A stretch of 64,000 bases of DNA, taken from Diacronema lutheri (Eukaryota; Haptophyta; Pavlovophyceae; Pavlovales; Pavlovaceae). Of this stretch, positions 1 through 9,469 are shown piece by piece (positions within the stretch are counted from its first letter, which is position 1; each line of letters opens with the position of its first letter). Position numbers and translations under genes: made by a program. Where the stretch lies: NCBI GenBank assembly GCA_019448385.1, contig JAGTXO010000039.1:248001-312000 (forward strand), read 5' to 3'. The notes beneath the pieces are model-generated. The model had not been told where the DNA came from. It searched no databases and worked only from the letters and a program-made list of their open reading frames with translations.

Positions 1-644
1 GCAAAGACGGCCGCGGCGGCCTGGACGTCAAACGCATTGTTCTGCGACGTGTCGGGAGCGTACCCGTACGGCGATGCCGCGTCCGGCACAAGGCCGGCCT
101 GGATGGTGACGGCGCGCACCTTGCGCAGCACGAGGTCCGGCTGTGCGGCTACAAGGTCAGCAAAATCGCGCAGCCCCGAGATGAGCAGCATCGTCACCGA
201 CGAGCGCGTTGCGCGGCGCAGCGTGCGCGCGAGCAGCGCCTGGCCGTCGAGCAGCCGCGCGCGGTCGACCGCGCCGAAGCCACGCATCGCGCACTCGTGA
301 GGCTGCTCGGGCACAAAAGTGCCTGCCGAGCCAACGCCGACGGGCACGGCCGATTCGCCGACCCGGTCCAGAATCAGCCGTGCGAGCTGCGCGCGGCGCG
401 CCGGGTGCGCGCCGCCGTTCGCGACGACGGCAGCGAGCTCGATCTGCGCATGCGCATGCGCCATCGCGAGCACGAGCAGCGCCTTCACATCGTTAGGGTC
501 TGGCCCCGGGTCGGTGATGACCACCACCTTTGGCCTCACCTGCGCCGGTTGCACCGCGTTTGGCCTCTGGGCGGGCCGCGGGCGCGGGGCGCGTGGGGGC
601 ATTGCTTCCTGGACCTGGGGGAGGGGATTCCAGCTTGCCGTCAT
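1..644 (-). CDS. Nucleoside-hydrolase-like protein (3' part beyond window)
   Basis: The frame is open from an ATG at 644 (minus) to the left edge, 214 codons, so the C-terminus is missing. About 35 N-terminal residues are Pro/Arg-rich. Then comes VVVITDPGPDPNDVKALL, which resembles the metal-binding N-terminal loop (DTDPGxDD type) of inosine-uridine nucleoside hydrolases, followed by an AAVVANGG strand and, near the edge, QNNAFDVQAAAAVF, resembling the family's late N-x-x-x-D-x-x-A-A motif. Family members cleave the N-glycosidic bond of ribonucleosides. The first Asp of the canonical loop is replaced here, so a diverged, possibly non-catalytic member is possible. It lies in tandem with the downstream-reading kinase. 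Family assignment is from motifs only. Confidence 0.68.
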   Translation of the reverse strand, partial: MTASWNPLPQVQEAMPPRAPRPRPAQRPNAVQPAQVRPKVVVITDPGPDPNDVKALLVLAMAHAHAQIELAAVVANGGAHPARRAQLARLILDRVGESAVPVGVGSAGTFVPEQPHECAMRGFGAVDRARLLDGQALLARTLRRATRSSVTMLLISGLRDFADLVAAQPDLVLRKVRAVTIQAGLVPDAASPYGYAPDTSQNNAFDVQAAAAVF

Positions 645-720
645 GGTCGCCAATATAAGAAAACTGAATTGCTCCACTTCCGGTAAGGAAAACATGGAAA
701 GGGCTTAGAATTTTCTTATC
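645..720 (-). promoter_or_regulatory. AT-richer 5' region of the nucleoside-hydrolase-like gene
   Basis: Immediately upstream of the start at 644 the composition drops sharply in GC, with runs such as aatataagaaaa and attttcttatcatg. In a genome this GC-rich, such a local dip just 5' of a start codon is a plausible core promoter. No specific factor site is recognised. The rest of the gap, 721-854, is the 3' flank of the kinase gene and holds nothing I can name. Confidence 0.3.
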
Positions 721-854
721 ATGTTTTCATATATTCCCATATGTCACTCGAGTTCGGCGTTCATCACACCCGCGCTCCACCTTTCCGAACGCCGAGCTCG
801 TGATGTGGCTTGCCGCTTGTCGGGCGATTTCGTCTCGGCCCACAGCGAATGGCG

Positions 855-1790
855 CTACCCAAGGAGCGCGTCGATCGCGCCGACGAGTGCGGCGGCGGTC
901 GGGCGTGCGTCGGGCGCGGCCTCGAGCATCGCGCCGACGAGCGCGCGGACGTGGGGCGAGTAGGCGGGCTCGTCGGGCAGCGCCGGCGGCCCGCCGACGA
1001 TCGCGAGCTTGCTTTCGCCAAAGGGCAGTCGCGAAAAGGCGAGCCGGTACGCAAGGCAGCCGAGCGCCCACACGTCCGCCGGCGCGCCGAGCTCGCGCAC
1101 GCCGCGGTCGGCCGCGGCGCGCACGTCGACGAGCTCAGGCGCGCGGTACGCGAGCGTCGTCACCGCGTCGAGCCGCTCCTGCGCGGCCGCGAGCGCGCCG
1201 CGCGTGGCGCCGGCCGCGGCGAGCGCGAGCGGCGCGATGAGCGCCGAGCCAAAGTCGCACAGCTTGAGCAGCGGCAGCGACGTCGCCTGGTCGGCCAGAT
1301 CGGCGGGCGCGGCGAGCAGCACGTTCTCCGCCTTGACGTCGAGGTGAATGATCGAGCGCGCGTGGACGTAGGCGAGCGCGTCGGCGAGGCCGCGCAGCGC
1401 GACGAGGAGCTCGGCCTCGGCAAACGGCCTGCGGCCGCGGCGTGCGAGCGCCTCGGGGAGCCGGCCGCCTGCGCACAGCTCGAGCGCGAGCAGCAGCTCG
1501 GCGAGCGGCCGCGCGTCCGTCGGCGGCAGCTCGGCGACGCCGACGAGCCGCACGATGTGCGGGTGGTCGAGCGCGCCGAGCAACCGCCCCTCTAGCCGCG
1601 CGTCCGCAGCGTCGTCGTCGCGCAGCGGCACGCGCTTGAGCGCGAACAGCTCGCCAGTCGACGCGTCGGCGCGCAGCTCGACGAACGAGAAGGCGCCCTC
1701 GGCGAGCGGCGCCTTGAAGAGTAGGCGGCGGCCGCCCACGATGACGGGCGGCGCGCCGGCGCCCACGCAGCTCGACACGACCGCGCCCAT
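855..1790 (-). CDS. STK16/NAK-like serine/threonine protein kinase
   Basis: This is a 311-residue protein, essentially one kinase domain. I chose the ATG at 1790 over upstream in-frame codons because it yields MGAVVSSC, an N-myristoylation/palmitoylation sequence like that of STK16 (MGxxLCxC). Visible motifs are a diverged glycine loop (AEGAFSFVEL), the VAIK-type lysine (LFALKRV), the catalytic loop HLDVKAENVLL, the metal motif CDFGSAL, the activation-segment end AYRAPEL and DVWALGCL. The spacing into YRAPEL fits the NAK family (STK16, AAK1, GAK), whose members act on membrane traffic and the Golgi. The HRD arginine is leucine, which suggests activation-loop-independent activity, while Asp and Asn needed for catalysis remain. 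It diverges from the next gene across 99 bp. Confidence 0.78.
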   Translation of the reverse strand: MGAVVSSCVGAGAPPVIVGGRRLLFKAPLAEGAFSFVELRADASTGELFALKRVPLRDDDAADARLEGRLLGALDHPHIVRLVGVAELPPTDARPLAELLLALELCAGGRLPEALARRGRRPFAEAELLVALRGLADALAYVHARSIIHLDVKAENVLLAAPADLADQATSLPLLKLCDFGSALIAPLALAAAGATRGALAAAQERLDAVTTLAYRAPELVDVRAAADRGVRELGAPADVWALGCLAYRLAFSRLPFGESKLAIVGGPPALPDEPAYSPHVRALVGAMLEAAPDARPTAAALVGAIDALLG

Positions 1791-1889
1791 CGGGGGCCGA
1801 GTGGCCGCGCGCGGGCTGCGCACGCCGAACCTGGCTTGCGATGCCGGGTTCGGCGTCCAACGGACGACGATGTGCAGGGCGTAACGGCG
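1791..1889. promoter_or_regulatory. Compact bidirectional promoter region
   Basis: This 99-bp gap lies between the divergent start codons of the kinase (1790, minus) and the unknown gene (1890, plus). It must contain both 5' leaders and both core promoters unless transcripts overlap. I see no TATA-like or other named element in it. Confidence 0.35.
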
Positions 1890-3137
1890 ATGGCCGACCC
1901 GACCCGTCTCGACGCGCTGCGCGCGCAGCTCGAGGCGCTGCAGGCGCAGCAGGAGGCGCTGAGCGCGCAATTCGCGATGCCACTTGCGTCGAGCGCCGTT
2001 CTGGCCGCCGCCTCGCCGCCCAGCGCCGCGCGCGAGGCGGTGGACGCGGACGACGGCGACGCGTGCTCGGAGAAGTCGGCGCGCTCGGCCGGCGCGCCGC
2101 CGGGCGGCGAGCCCAAGCCTGGCGACGGCGACGGGCGCGTGCTGCTCGCAAAGCCGCGGATGCTCAGCGCGCGGCGCACCGATCGTCGGCACGCCGCCGC
2201 GCGCATCGTGCCCGACCGCTCGTTCTCACACGGCTTTGCGTACTTTGACGACGAGACCGTCTCCCAGTTCTTCGCGCCGCCTACAAAGGCGACCGACGCG
2301 GCCGGCGATAAGGCGGGCGGCGCGCGCGCAAGCCGGCGCGCGCGGCTGCTCGTCAAGCGCCTCGACAAGCTCGTCAACCCGCCGCCCACGCGCGATGAAA
2401 CCCTCGTCCTCGTCTCGCAGCTCGAGGCCGCGGGCGTTTTTGAAATGGTCGACAGCGTCGGCGCCGACTGCGCCGTCCGCTTCGCCGCGCGCGCGGCGGC
2501 GGCGGCGGCGGCGGCGGCGGCCAGGCCGCGCTCGCGTGGCGCATTGCCCTTGGTCGCGCCGCGCGGCGTGTCGCCCACCGCCGCGCGCCGCGCGCACGCC
2601 GCCGCCTCATGCAACGGAACCGAGGACACCGGCCCGGGCGCGCCGCCGGCCGGCGGCGCCGCCGGCGCGGCGATGGGGGGTGGTCGCGCCGCGCTCGCGA
2701 CGCCGTACGCGACGCGCGTTGCGCACCAGCGCGCGGCAGCGTTGGGCGGTGCGCGCGCCGCGGGTGCGGCCGCACGCGCAGGCCACGCGCGGGCACAGCC
2801 CGTGCGCAGCGCGCTCGACGCAACGCGCGCGCGCGATGCGCATGGCGGTAGGCTCGTGCTCGGCCTTGACAAGGGCGCGCTGACCGCGAGCACCGCCGCG
2901 CAGCGCACGGCGCCGGCACCGCGCCGCGACGAGCGTGCCGCCCTCATTGCGCCGCCCTCCGGCGCGGCGGCGACGGACGACCGGTCGCTGGAGGCCGCGC
3001 GCGAGGGGCCGCTGCGATCGCCAAGGCTGCGCGCCGCTGCGGACGGCTCGAAGCCCGGCTCGCGAGAGCGCAGCGCGGCGATGCCGATGCCGCTGCCGAT
3101 GCTCAATTCCGGATTCCGGACATCTGCCGCAAGGTGA
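1890..3137 (+). CDS. Uncharacterised low-complexity protein
   Basis: A 415-residue protein that I do not recognise. I prefer the ATG at 1890 (MADPTRLDALRAQLEAL) over an in-frame ATG 18 codons upstream because a leucine-heptad coiled coil of about 25 residues begins directly there. The best conserved-looking block is near residues 110-190: RSFSHGFAYFDDETVSQFFAPP, then a Lys/Arg-rich helix (LLVKRLDKLVNPPPTRDET) and LEAAGVFEMVD. The C-terminal half is Ala/Arg/Gly-rich with an alanine run and looks disordered. No catalytic motif, signal peptide or membrane segment is seen. It converges on the taxilin gene with only 46 bp between stop codons. Confidence 0.6.
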   Translation: MADPTRLDALRAQLEALQAQQEALSAQFAMPLASSAVLAAASPPSAAREAVDADDGDACSEKSARSAGAPPGGEPKPGDGDGRVLLAKPRMLSARRTDRRHAAARIVPDRSFSHGFAYFDDETVSQFFAPPTKATDAAGDKAGGARASRRARLLVKRLDKLVNPPPTRDETLVLVSQLEAAGVFEMVDSVGADCAVRFAARAAAAAAAAAARPRSRGALPLVAPRGVSPTAARRAHAAASCNGTEDTGPGAPPAGGAAGAAMGGGRAALATPYATRVAHQRAAALGGARAAGAAARAGHARAQPVRSALDATRARDAHGGRLVLGLDKGALTASTAAQRTAPAPRRDERAALIAPPSGAAATDDRSLEAAREGPLRSPRLRAAADGSKPGSRERSAAMPMPLPMLNSGFRTSAAR

Positions 3138-3183
3138 GGGTCGTCCTTTCCCCCTCCACTTTCTGCGCCGGTGATGCATCTGA

Positions 3184-4364
3184 TCACTTTGAAAGCGTTC
3201 GCACACGTTGGGCCACCTCCCCCGCGCCGTCGTCCGCGGGCGCCATCGCCGGCTCGCCCGGCCCGTCCGCGCCCTGGCCGTCGCGCCGAAGCTCTGCCGC
3301 CTCGGCGGGTCCGTCGCCGTCCGTCGGTGCGTCGGCTGCGGGCGGGCCGCCGGCAGCGCCGCTCGCGACGGCGGTGCGGCTGGCGCGCGCGCGGCTCTGC
3401 CGCCGCTCGTCCTGCAGCGATCGGCAGAGCGCCTCAAGGCGCGCGCGCTGCTCCGTCGCGCGCGAGAGCCGCGCGCTCAGTTCTGCGTTCGCGCGCTCGA
3501 GCTGGCGCCCGTGTTTGGTGCTGCGCTCGAGCTGGGCACGAAGCTTACCCAGCCCGTCGGTGCTCGCGCTCAGCGTGCTCTGGAAGGCTGCGCACTTTCC
3601 CGCGTAGCCACGCAACTCGTCGCTGAGCTGCTGCTCGGTCAGCGCGGCGCGTTCGGCGATGAGCCGAGCGCGCTCGCGCTCGACGAGCATCAGCTCCTCA
3701 CTTTGGCGCTGGCGCGCGTCGGCAAGCTGCGCCTCGAGCTCCTTGGCGCGCAACTGGCTCGCAAAGTGCTGCTCGCGCGCAACGTCCTTCTCGAGGATGG
3801 CCGCGATAGATGCGTGCAGCGCGGCGTTCTCCTGCGCGAGCGCGGCCTCGCGGTCGAGCGCCTTCTGCTGCTGCTCGCGCTCGAGCTCGCGCTCGTCCAG
3901 CTTGCCCTGAATATCCTTGACCATCAGCGAGAGCTTGCGCGACAGCGCCTGCCGCTTCGTCTGCTCCTCTGCGAGCAGCCGCTTCGACTCGTCGCCGACA
4001 GCCTCGCGCTGCTTTTGCAGCTCGCGGCAGAGGCCCTGCAGCTTTTCGGCGCGCTCCAGCGCGCGGAGCAGCTCGATCGACACACGCTCCTTCTCACGGT
4101 CGGCGAGATCCGAGCGCCGAGTTGCCGCGGCGAGCTCGCGCTTCACCTGCGCCAGCTCCTGCTTGGCCTGCGCGAGCGCTGCGTCGGCGCGCCGCGCCGC
4201 GCCCGCGTTTCGCGCTGCGCGGCGTGCGCGACAAGATGCCGAGATGCACAACGTCAGGCGTTGCGCGAGATCGAACAAGCGCGGCGCGCCGCGCGCGCTC
4301 GCGCACCGCCGCGCGAGGGCGCACGCGCGCGCGCACCGTGCTCCCGATCCCGATCGTCCTCCAT
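3184..4364 (-). CDS. Taxilin-family coiled-coil protein
   Basis: Two exons: 4337-4364 (28 nt, MEDDRDREH plus one base) and 3184-4178, with an intron at 4179-4336 (GTGCGC...GCAG); 340 residues. The long frame alone has no ATG for its N-terminus, and the short exon supplies one in the right phase. Nearly the whole protein is a coiled coil. Taxilin-like blocks are visible: LQGLCRELQKQ early, LSRKLSLMVKDIQGKLDE, a central YAGKCAAFQSTLSAS (compare taxilin Y-x-x-K-F-x-E-F-Q-x-T-L-x-K-S), and LEALCRSLQDER near residue 270. The tail is Gly/Pro/Asp-rich. Taxilins bind syntaxins and are implicated in vesicle traffic and centrosome-related adhesion. The gene is the only family member in the window. Confidence 0.82.
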
Positions 4365-4379
4365 CCTCGTTCCAAGTGC

Positions 4380-5359
4380 TCGGAGCAGGCTTTTACGTCC
4401 GTCCGCCTTGCGGCCCACCAGAACCTGGCCGACGCGCAGGTCGCGGCTTGTGCTACATGGCGGGTCCGCAGGATACAGCTGAGGCCGTGCGCCGGTACGG
4501 CCTCTTGGCCGACCAGAACCCCGCGCAGGGGCAGTGCAACCTAGGCACCTGCTTTGCGGACGGCGAAGGCGTGCCGCAGGATTGGGCGGAGGCCGTGCGC
4601 TTGTACCGCCTCGCCGCCGACCAGAACCACGCGCACGGGCAGTACAGTACAACCTGGGCGCCTGCTTTGCGCGCGGCGAAGGCGTGCCGCAGGATTGGGC
4701 GGAGGCCGTGCGCTTGCACCGCCTCGCCGCCGACCAGAACCACGCCGAAGCGCGATACGATGTGGCGAAGTGCCTTGCGGATGGCAAGGGCGTGTCACGA
4801 GATTGGGCGGAGGCCATGCGCCTCTACCGCCTCTCGGCCGACCAAGGGTTTTCGCCTGCCTGCTTAGGCCTAGGCGCTATCCTCGTCTGCGCATGTGCTG
4901 GCGACAACCCCTCACAGCTGCGGGAGGGCGTCCTCTTCCTCGCACGCGCCGCACAGCACCGCGAGGACACAGAGATCAGCGACGCTGCGCTCGCGCTGCT
5001 CGGCGAGCACGCGAACGAGCGCATGGTCGTGCGCGCGTGCTGCATCGGCTGCGGCAAGAGCAAGGGCCTCATGGGTGTGCAGCAAGTGCCGCGTGGCCAA
5101 ATTCTGCGGAGCCGAGTGTGTACGGCGCACGTGGCCCGTGCACAAGCCGCGGGCTGTCGGCGCTTCGCTGCGGAGGGTGCTGCGGCAGCTGCTGCTGCAT
5201 CGGCATCTGCGGCCGAGCTGCCGCGCAGCCACGATAAAGCCCACAGCGGTGCGCAGAGCGACCGCCGGCTGTGCAGCGTTGCCTTTGCCCCCGGATGAAG
5301 GACGGGGGCGAGAGCCTCTGCTTCCGCTTTGGCCGATGGCTCAATGGGCCGTGGTTTGA
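4380..5359 (+). pseudogene. Decayed Sel1-repeat/MYND zinc-finger gene
   Basis: Sel1-like repeats (GEGVPQDWAEAVRLYRLAADQN-type, roughly four copies from 4400 to 4850) are followed by a helical stretch and a MYND finger (CCIGCGKSK, then CSKCRVAKFCGAEC and W-x-x-HK near 5040-5150). The pieces lie in different frames. One shift is within the first repeat around 4440. One is at 4640-4650, where agtac is tandemly duplicated, adding 5 bp inside the QYNLGACFA-type core. One is between the two halves of the finger around 5075. No ATG precedes the first repeat. Such proteins are scaffolds, and multigene families of them occur in algae. Sequencing error could explain a single shift, but three plus no start favours a pseudogene. 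Confidence 0.7.
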
Positions 5360-5407
5360 GCAGCGTGTACGCTCAGCAGTACGGCGGCAATTGTCGCCCC
5401 CCGTCTC

Positions 5408-5740
5408 TCACATCTCGCGGCCGACGACAAAATAGAAGGGCGTGCCGACGAGCAGGGCGAGCAAGCCGCGCAGCTTGGTTGTGAGCAGCGGGTGCAGCAC
5501 GTCGAGCTGCGCGAGCTCGAGCCACGAGAGCATCGCGAATGCGATGCCGAATGATGAGAGGAAGAGCCACGCCTCCGCCCGCCAGCCCTTGTACGGCGCG
5601 ATGAGCGGCGGCGAAACGCGCGCGCGGCCGTCCCCGGCGCGCGGGCTGCGGGCGCCCGTCTTGCGCCCGCCGACCAGGCTCGCCGCCGAGTCGCCGCGCG
5701 AGCAACGCTCCGGGCTGCCGATGTTGTCGTCACAGGGCAT
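5408..5740 (-). CDS. Small two-pass membrane protein
   Basis: A 110-residue frame from the ATG at 5740. The N-terminal 50 residues are polar and Ser/Gly/Arg-rich. After PYKGWRAEAW come two hydrophobic segments, about residues 55-75 (LFLSSFGIAFAMLSWLEL) and 85-105 (LRGLLALLVGTPFYFVV), and the protein ends GREM. The aromatic-flanked hairpin looks like a genuine membrane protein rather than a shadow frame, but I do not recognise the family. It diverges from the nucleoporin gene across 97 bp. Confidence 0.55.
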   Translation of the reverse strand: MPCDDNIGSPERCSRGDSAASLVGGRKTGARSPRAGDGRARVSPPLIAPYKGWRAEAWLFLSSFGIAFAMLSWLELAQLDVLHPLLTTKLRGLLALLVGTPFYFVVGREM

Positions 5741-5837
5741 CGGGCTCCGCCAGCAGGGCCATTATTTTCCGCTTCCAGGCCATTTTCCGCCTACGGCGTG
5801 TTCGATCGTCACCGCGTGACCTCTCGCTGCCGGCGCC

Positions 5838-8280
5838 ATGTTCGGTAGCGCGGCTGCCAACCCGTTCGCCAGCGCGGCGGGCGGCGGGGGCTTCGGCGCG
5901 CCCACGCCGGTGGCGGGGCAAAATGCGAGCGCACCCTTCTCCTTCACACCGTCGACGGCCGCGCCGTTCTCTGGCGCGGGCGGCGGCGGGCTGTTTGGCG
6001 GTGCGGGTGCGACATCCGCGCCCTTTGGCGCGGCGGCCGCGCCACCGTCGAGTGGCGCGGTGGGCCTCTTCGGCGCGCCAGCCACGCCCGCCGTGTCGGC
6101 GCCGGTCGGCCTGTTCGGCGCGCCCGCCGCGGGCACTAGCCTCTTTGGCGCGCCGCAAGCCGCGGCGAGCACGGGCGCGCCGCTCGGCGGCGGCGGACTA
6201 TTCGGCCCGGCCGCGCCCGCGCCGGCGGGCGGCGGGCTCTTCGGCGCGCCGGCGGGCGGTGGACTCTTTGGCGCGCCGGCGAGTGGCGGGCTTTTCGGTG
6301 CGCTCGCGCAGCAGCCGCAGCAGCAGCAACAGCAGCAGGCGGGCGCGCTGGCGTTCGCCACCGCGCCGCAGCCCGTGCAGCCGGCGGCGCCGCTCGTCTC
6401 GCTCGAGACGCCGTACGCGAGCCTGCCCGCGGAGCACAAGCAGTTCGTGGAGCAGCTCGACCAGCTCATTGAGCGCACCGCCGACTTTCATCGCGGCCTC
6501 CTCGCGACGCACGGCGCCAACGCCGACGGCGAACTTGACAGCATCGGCATCGTCGCGGCCGACCTCTCCGCGCGCGCGGCGCACGTCGACTCCGAGCTCG
6601 AGCGCGACCGCGCGCGCGTGGGCAGGTGCAAGGACGAATCCGACGAGCTCGTCAACGACGCGCGCCACGCGCACGAGGCTTTCAAACGGCGCGCGGACTT
6701 TGTAGGTGGTGCGGCCGATATGTATGGAAAACCGTTCGCGCTCGACTTTCTCGCGCGCCGCGCGTCGGCACAGCACCGGCAGGCGGAGGAGCTGGGTGCA
6801 GCGTTGCACAAGATCGAAACGCTGCTCGCTGTCTCCGAGCGGCAGCACGCCAGCGCCGCCGACTTTGCCGTTACTCCGAATGGCGCTGGCGTAAGCGTCG
6901 GCGGCGTTACGGACGTTACGCGGCTGATCCGCGAGCACCAATTCGTGATCGAGGCGATGGCTGCGCACGTGTCGTGCGCGCACGAGCACGTGCGTTGCGT
7001 TGCGCAGCGCACCGGCGCGTGTCCTGCTCGTTGCGCCGCGCTCCTTGTGACGTACCCACGGCCCCCTTCCTACCCATGGCCCCCTTCCTACCCGCGGCCC
7101 ACGTGGGTACGCCCACCCACGTGGGTACGCCTACCCGCGGCCCACGTGGTACGTGGGTACGCCCACCCACGTGGGTACGCCTACCCGCGGCCCACGTGGT
7201 ACGTGGGTACGCCTGCCCACGTGGGTACGCCTCCCCGCGGCCCACGTGGTACGTGTGTACGCCCACCCACGTGGGTACGCCTACCCGCGGCCCACGTGGT
7301 ACGTCGGTACGCCTGCCCACGTGGGTACGCCTACCTGCGGCCCACGTAAAGCCTACGCGCAACCCGTGATGGCCCGCTCGCGCCCCTTCCACACGCGCGG
7401 CGCGCGCGCCAGGTCGAGAGTTTGCGCCGGGAGTACGAGCGGAAGACGGGGCTCAACCCGTTCCGCGAGGCCGACGTCGCGGAGGCGCACATCACGCACA
7501 AGCACCGCCATGCTGGCGTGCCCCGCGCGCACCTTTCGCAATGGTCGAGCAACCAGGTATGGTCGCGCCGCACACACTGTCTTTACCTCTCCACCCCTCT
7601 CACCGCTGCGCTGCTCGACTCGGCGCAGACGAAGCGAGCAGCATGGCGCCCTCTGCGCAGGCATGGCAGCATGGCGCCCTCTGCGCAGGCATGGCAGCAT
7701 GGCGCCCTCTGCGCAGGCATGGCAGCATGGCGCCCTCTGCGCAGGCATGGCAGCATGGCGCCCTCTGCGCAGGCATGGCGTGCACTACGCCGAGCATCGT
7801 TGAGCGCGCGGCCCCCTTCCGCCACTTTCCCGCCCTCACCTCCCCGCCGCGTCGGCGCAGGCAGCACATCAGCCGTCCACCTCGGGCGCGCAGCAGTCGC
7901 AGCAGGCGCCGACCGCCGTGCCGTCGCTCTTCGGCGCGCCGGCGGGCGGGGCGCAGCTCGCGACGAGCGCGGCGCCCACGTCGTCGCTGTTTGGCGCACC
8001 TGCGCAGCCGGCGACGTCGGCGGCACCGCCGCTCGGCGGGCTGGGCGGCTATGGCGGCTTTGGCGCGCCTGCACCTCAGGCAGCGACGAGCTCATCATTG
8101 TTTGGTGGCACGCCAGTCGCGCCGGCCGCGTCGGCGCTCGGCGGTAGCGGCGGGCTATTTGGCGGCGCCGGAGCGGTGCCGATCACAGCGCAGACGTCGT
8201 TTGGCGCGACCCAGTTTGGCGCTGCGGCGCTGCAGCAGCCAAATGTGCGGCCCAAGAAAAAGACAACGGCGCGGCGTTGA
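5838..8280 (+). CDS. FG-repeat nucleoporin, Nup58/Nup49-like
   Basis: Three exons, 5838-6989, 7413-7556 and 7861-8280, all phase 0, give 571 residues. Residues 1-165 are a Gly/Ala-rich domain with many LFGAP/LFG motifs and a short polyglutamine run. Residues 190-430 are alpha-helical coiled coil (LEQLDQLIERTADFH; later EHVESLRREYERKTGLNPF spanning the first junction). The last exon returns to LFGAP/FG repeats and ends in a basic tail (RPKKKTTARR). FG repeats on both sides of a coiled coil match the Nup62-complex member Nup58/45, which lines the central channel of the nuclear pore. Introns are 6990-7412 (GTGCGT) and 7557-7860 (GTATGG); both are filled by tandem repeats listed separately. Confidence 0.82.
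7091..7350 (+). repeat. 50-bp minisatellite in nucleoporin intron 1
   Basis: About five copies of a unit with exact 50-bp spacing (gcccacccac or gcctgcccac at 7111, 7161, 7211, 7261 and 7311). Units carry gtgggtacgcctacccgcgg and a ggcccacgtggtacgtgggt block; ccacgtgg and gtac subpalindromes recur. The array fills most of the 423-nt intron. Confidence 0.92.
7640..7779 (+). repeat. 28-bp minisatellite in nucleoporin intron 2
   Basis: Five tandem 28-bp units that look identical, beginning agcatggcgccctctgcgca at 7640, 7668, 7696, 7724 and 7752. Because 28 is not a multiple of three the frame changes at each unit. The array lies wholly within the 304-nt intron 7557-7860 and is unrelated to the intron 1 repeat. 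Confidence 0.94.
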
Positions 8281-8399
8281 ATTTTTTTGTGTGATGACAT
8301 CGTGTGTTTTTTTCGGTCATGGCCGACGCCGACGGTGGGCTTGCTGCTCGCGGCGCTCGCAGGTGCATCGCCTGCTCGGCCCCGGGCTCAGTGATCAAT

Positions 8400-9112
8400 T
8401 CAGCGGGGCACCTCCTTCCACTCCACGGGCGCGGCCGGGGTTTCGCCAGCGCTCTTCATAGCAGCCGGCGTGATCTCGGTCGCGTGGCTCGCCTCGCCGG
8501 CCTCCAGGTCGCCCGGCGCCTCGTCGCTCTCGCCCACGTCGCCGTCAGCGCCTGCGGCGGCCTTTGAAAGTTGATCGAGAAACGCCTCCACATTCTCGAG
8601 GTTGGCGCTGTCCTTGCCCTCGTCCGCGCCCAAGTTCGCACCCATCGTCTCCATGTAGTTTTCGAGCAGCTTCAGGCGCTCGCTGCGCACGCGCCGAGCC
8701 GCGCGAGGCGGCAAGCGCCGGTGAGGCATGGGATGGGGCGCGCGCCCACCCGGCGCGCGCGCAGCTGCTGTGTGCGCACCGCTCGCTGTCGTCCAGCTCC
8801 GCCATCTCCTCGGTGTAATTTTTAGCGAGGGACTTTTGGAAGGCGAGCTCCTCTTCGTCCATCGTCCGTTGCACCTGCGCGCACCGCGCACGCCCGGTGG
8901 GCCGCATCAGCCCCCGCGCAGGCGCGAGGGCGCGAGAAGTGCGCCGCGCGCCGTGCCTTCTTGTAAAATCTCCTCCGCCTGCACCAGCGCACGAAGACGA
9001 GCATACAGCAGAGGCCAATGATGCCCGCAAGCGCGCCGCCGACGCCAGCCGCCGGCTTGCCGCCGCGCGCCGTCGTCGCCGGCGTGTATCGCTGCTTCGG
9101 AACACCCGCCAT
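8400..9112 (-). CDS. Single-pass membrane protein with coiled-coil tail
   Basis: Exons 8957-9112, 8780-8874 and 8400-8682 give 177 residues. Residues 1-22 are polar, 23-42 form one membrane helix (GGALAGIIGLCCMLVFV), then a strongly basic stretch (RWCRRRRFYKK). Exon 2 encodes an acidic helix (MDEEELAFQKSLAKNYTEEM) that runs into LKLLENYMETMGANLG in exon 3; the C-terminus is acidic and Ala-rich. Charge distribution predicts a luminal N-terminus and a cytosolic tail. Intron 8683-8779 is GTGCGC-AG; intron 8875-8956 would use a GC donor. A GTGCGC inside exon 1, after MLVF, is an alternative donor that would remove the basic stretch. The family is not recognised. Confidence 0.65.
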
Positions 9113-9469
9113 CCTCGGCTGCTCAGCGCTCCGGATTTTAAAACTTTTGCGGGTAAGGGGACCCGAGCGAGCGCCGGGGGCGCGCCGGCGGGGCCGCGCA
9201 GTCGTGCTACCACGGTTCACGCGGTACGCCCGACCGCTGCGGTGCGGCAGCCTCGTCGCGTCGGCGGTGGACAGTTGCGAGGGTCATGGCTCGCTCCAAC
9301 CGTCGGCGTGGGCGACTGTGCGCCAGCGCGGCTCGGCGACTCACACCCGCGGTCGTGGGCCGCGTGGCGCCATCTCGCATCGGCACCGGCGCCCGCACCG
9401 GCGTGCGGCACGCCGCAGGAACGACCCTGCCGGCCCGTGCATGTCCCGCGCTCCCATTTCGACCGTCGC

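Noticed and set aside
1592-3187. A 531-codon minus frame
   Set aside because: Antisense shadow of the unknown plus gene at 1890-3137, with typical high-GC Ala/Arg/Ser composition.
7091-7350. Repeat frames encoding Gly/Thr/Arg/Pro-rich peptides in several frames
   Set aside because: The array lies between well-phased splice sites of the nucleoporin; the frames are by-products of the 50-bp unit.
7640-7779. Regular 28-bp units suggesting a CRISPR array
   Set aside because: Units are contiguous with no spacers and lie in a spliceosomal intron of a eukaryotic gene.
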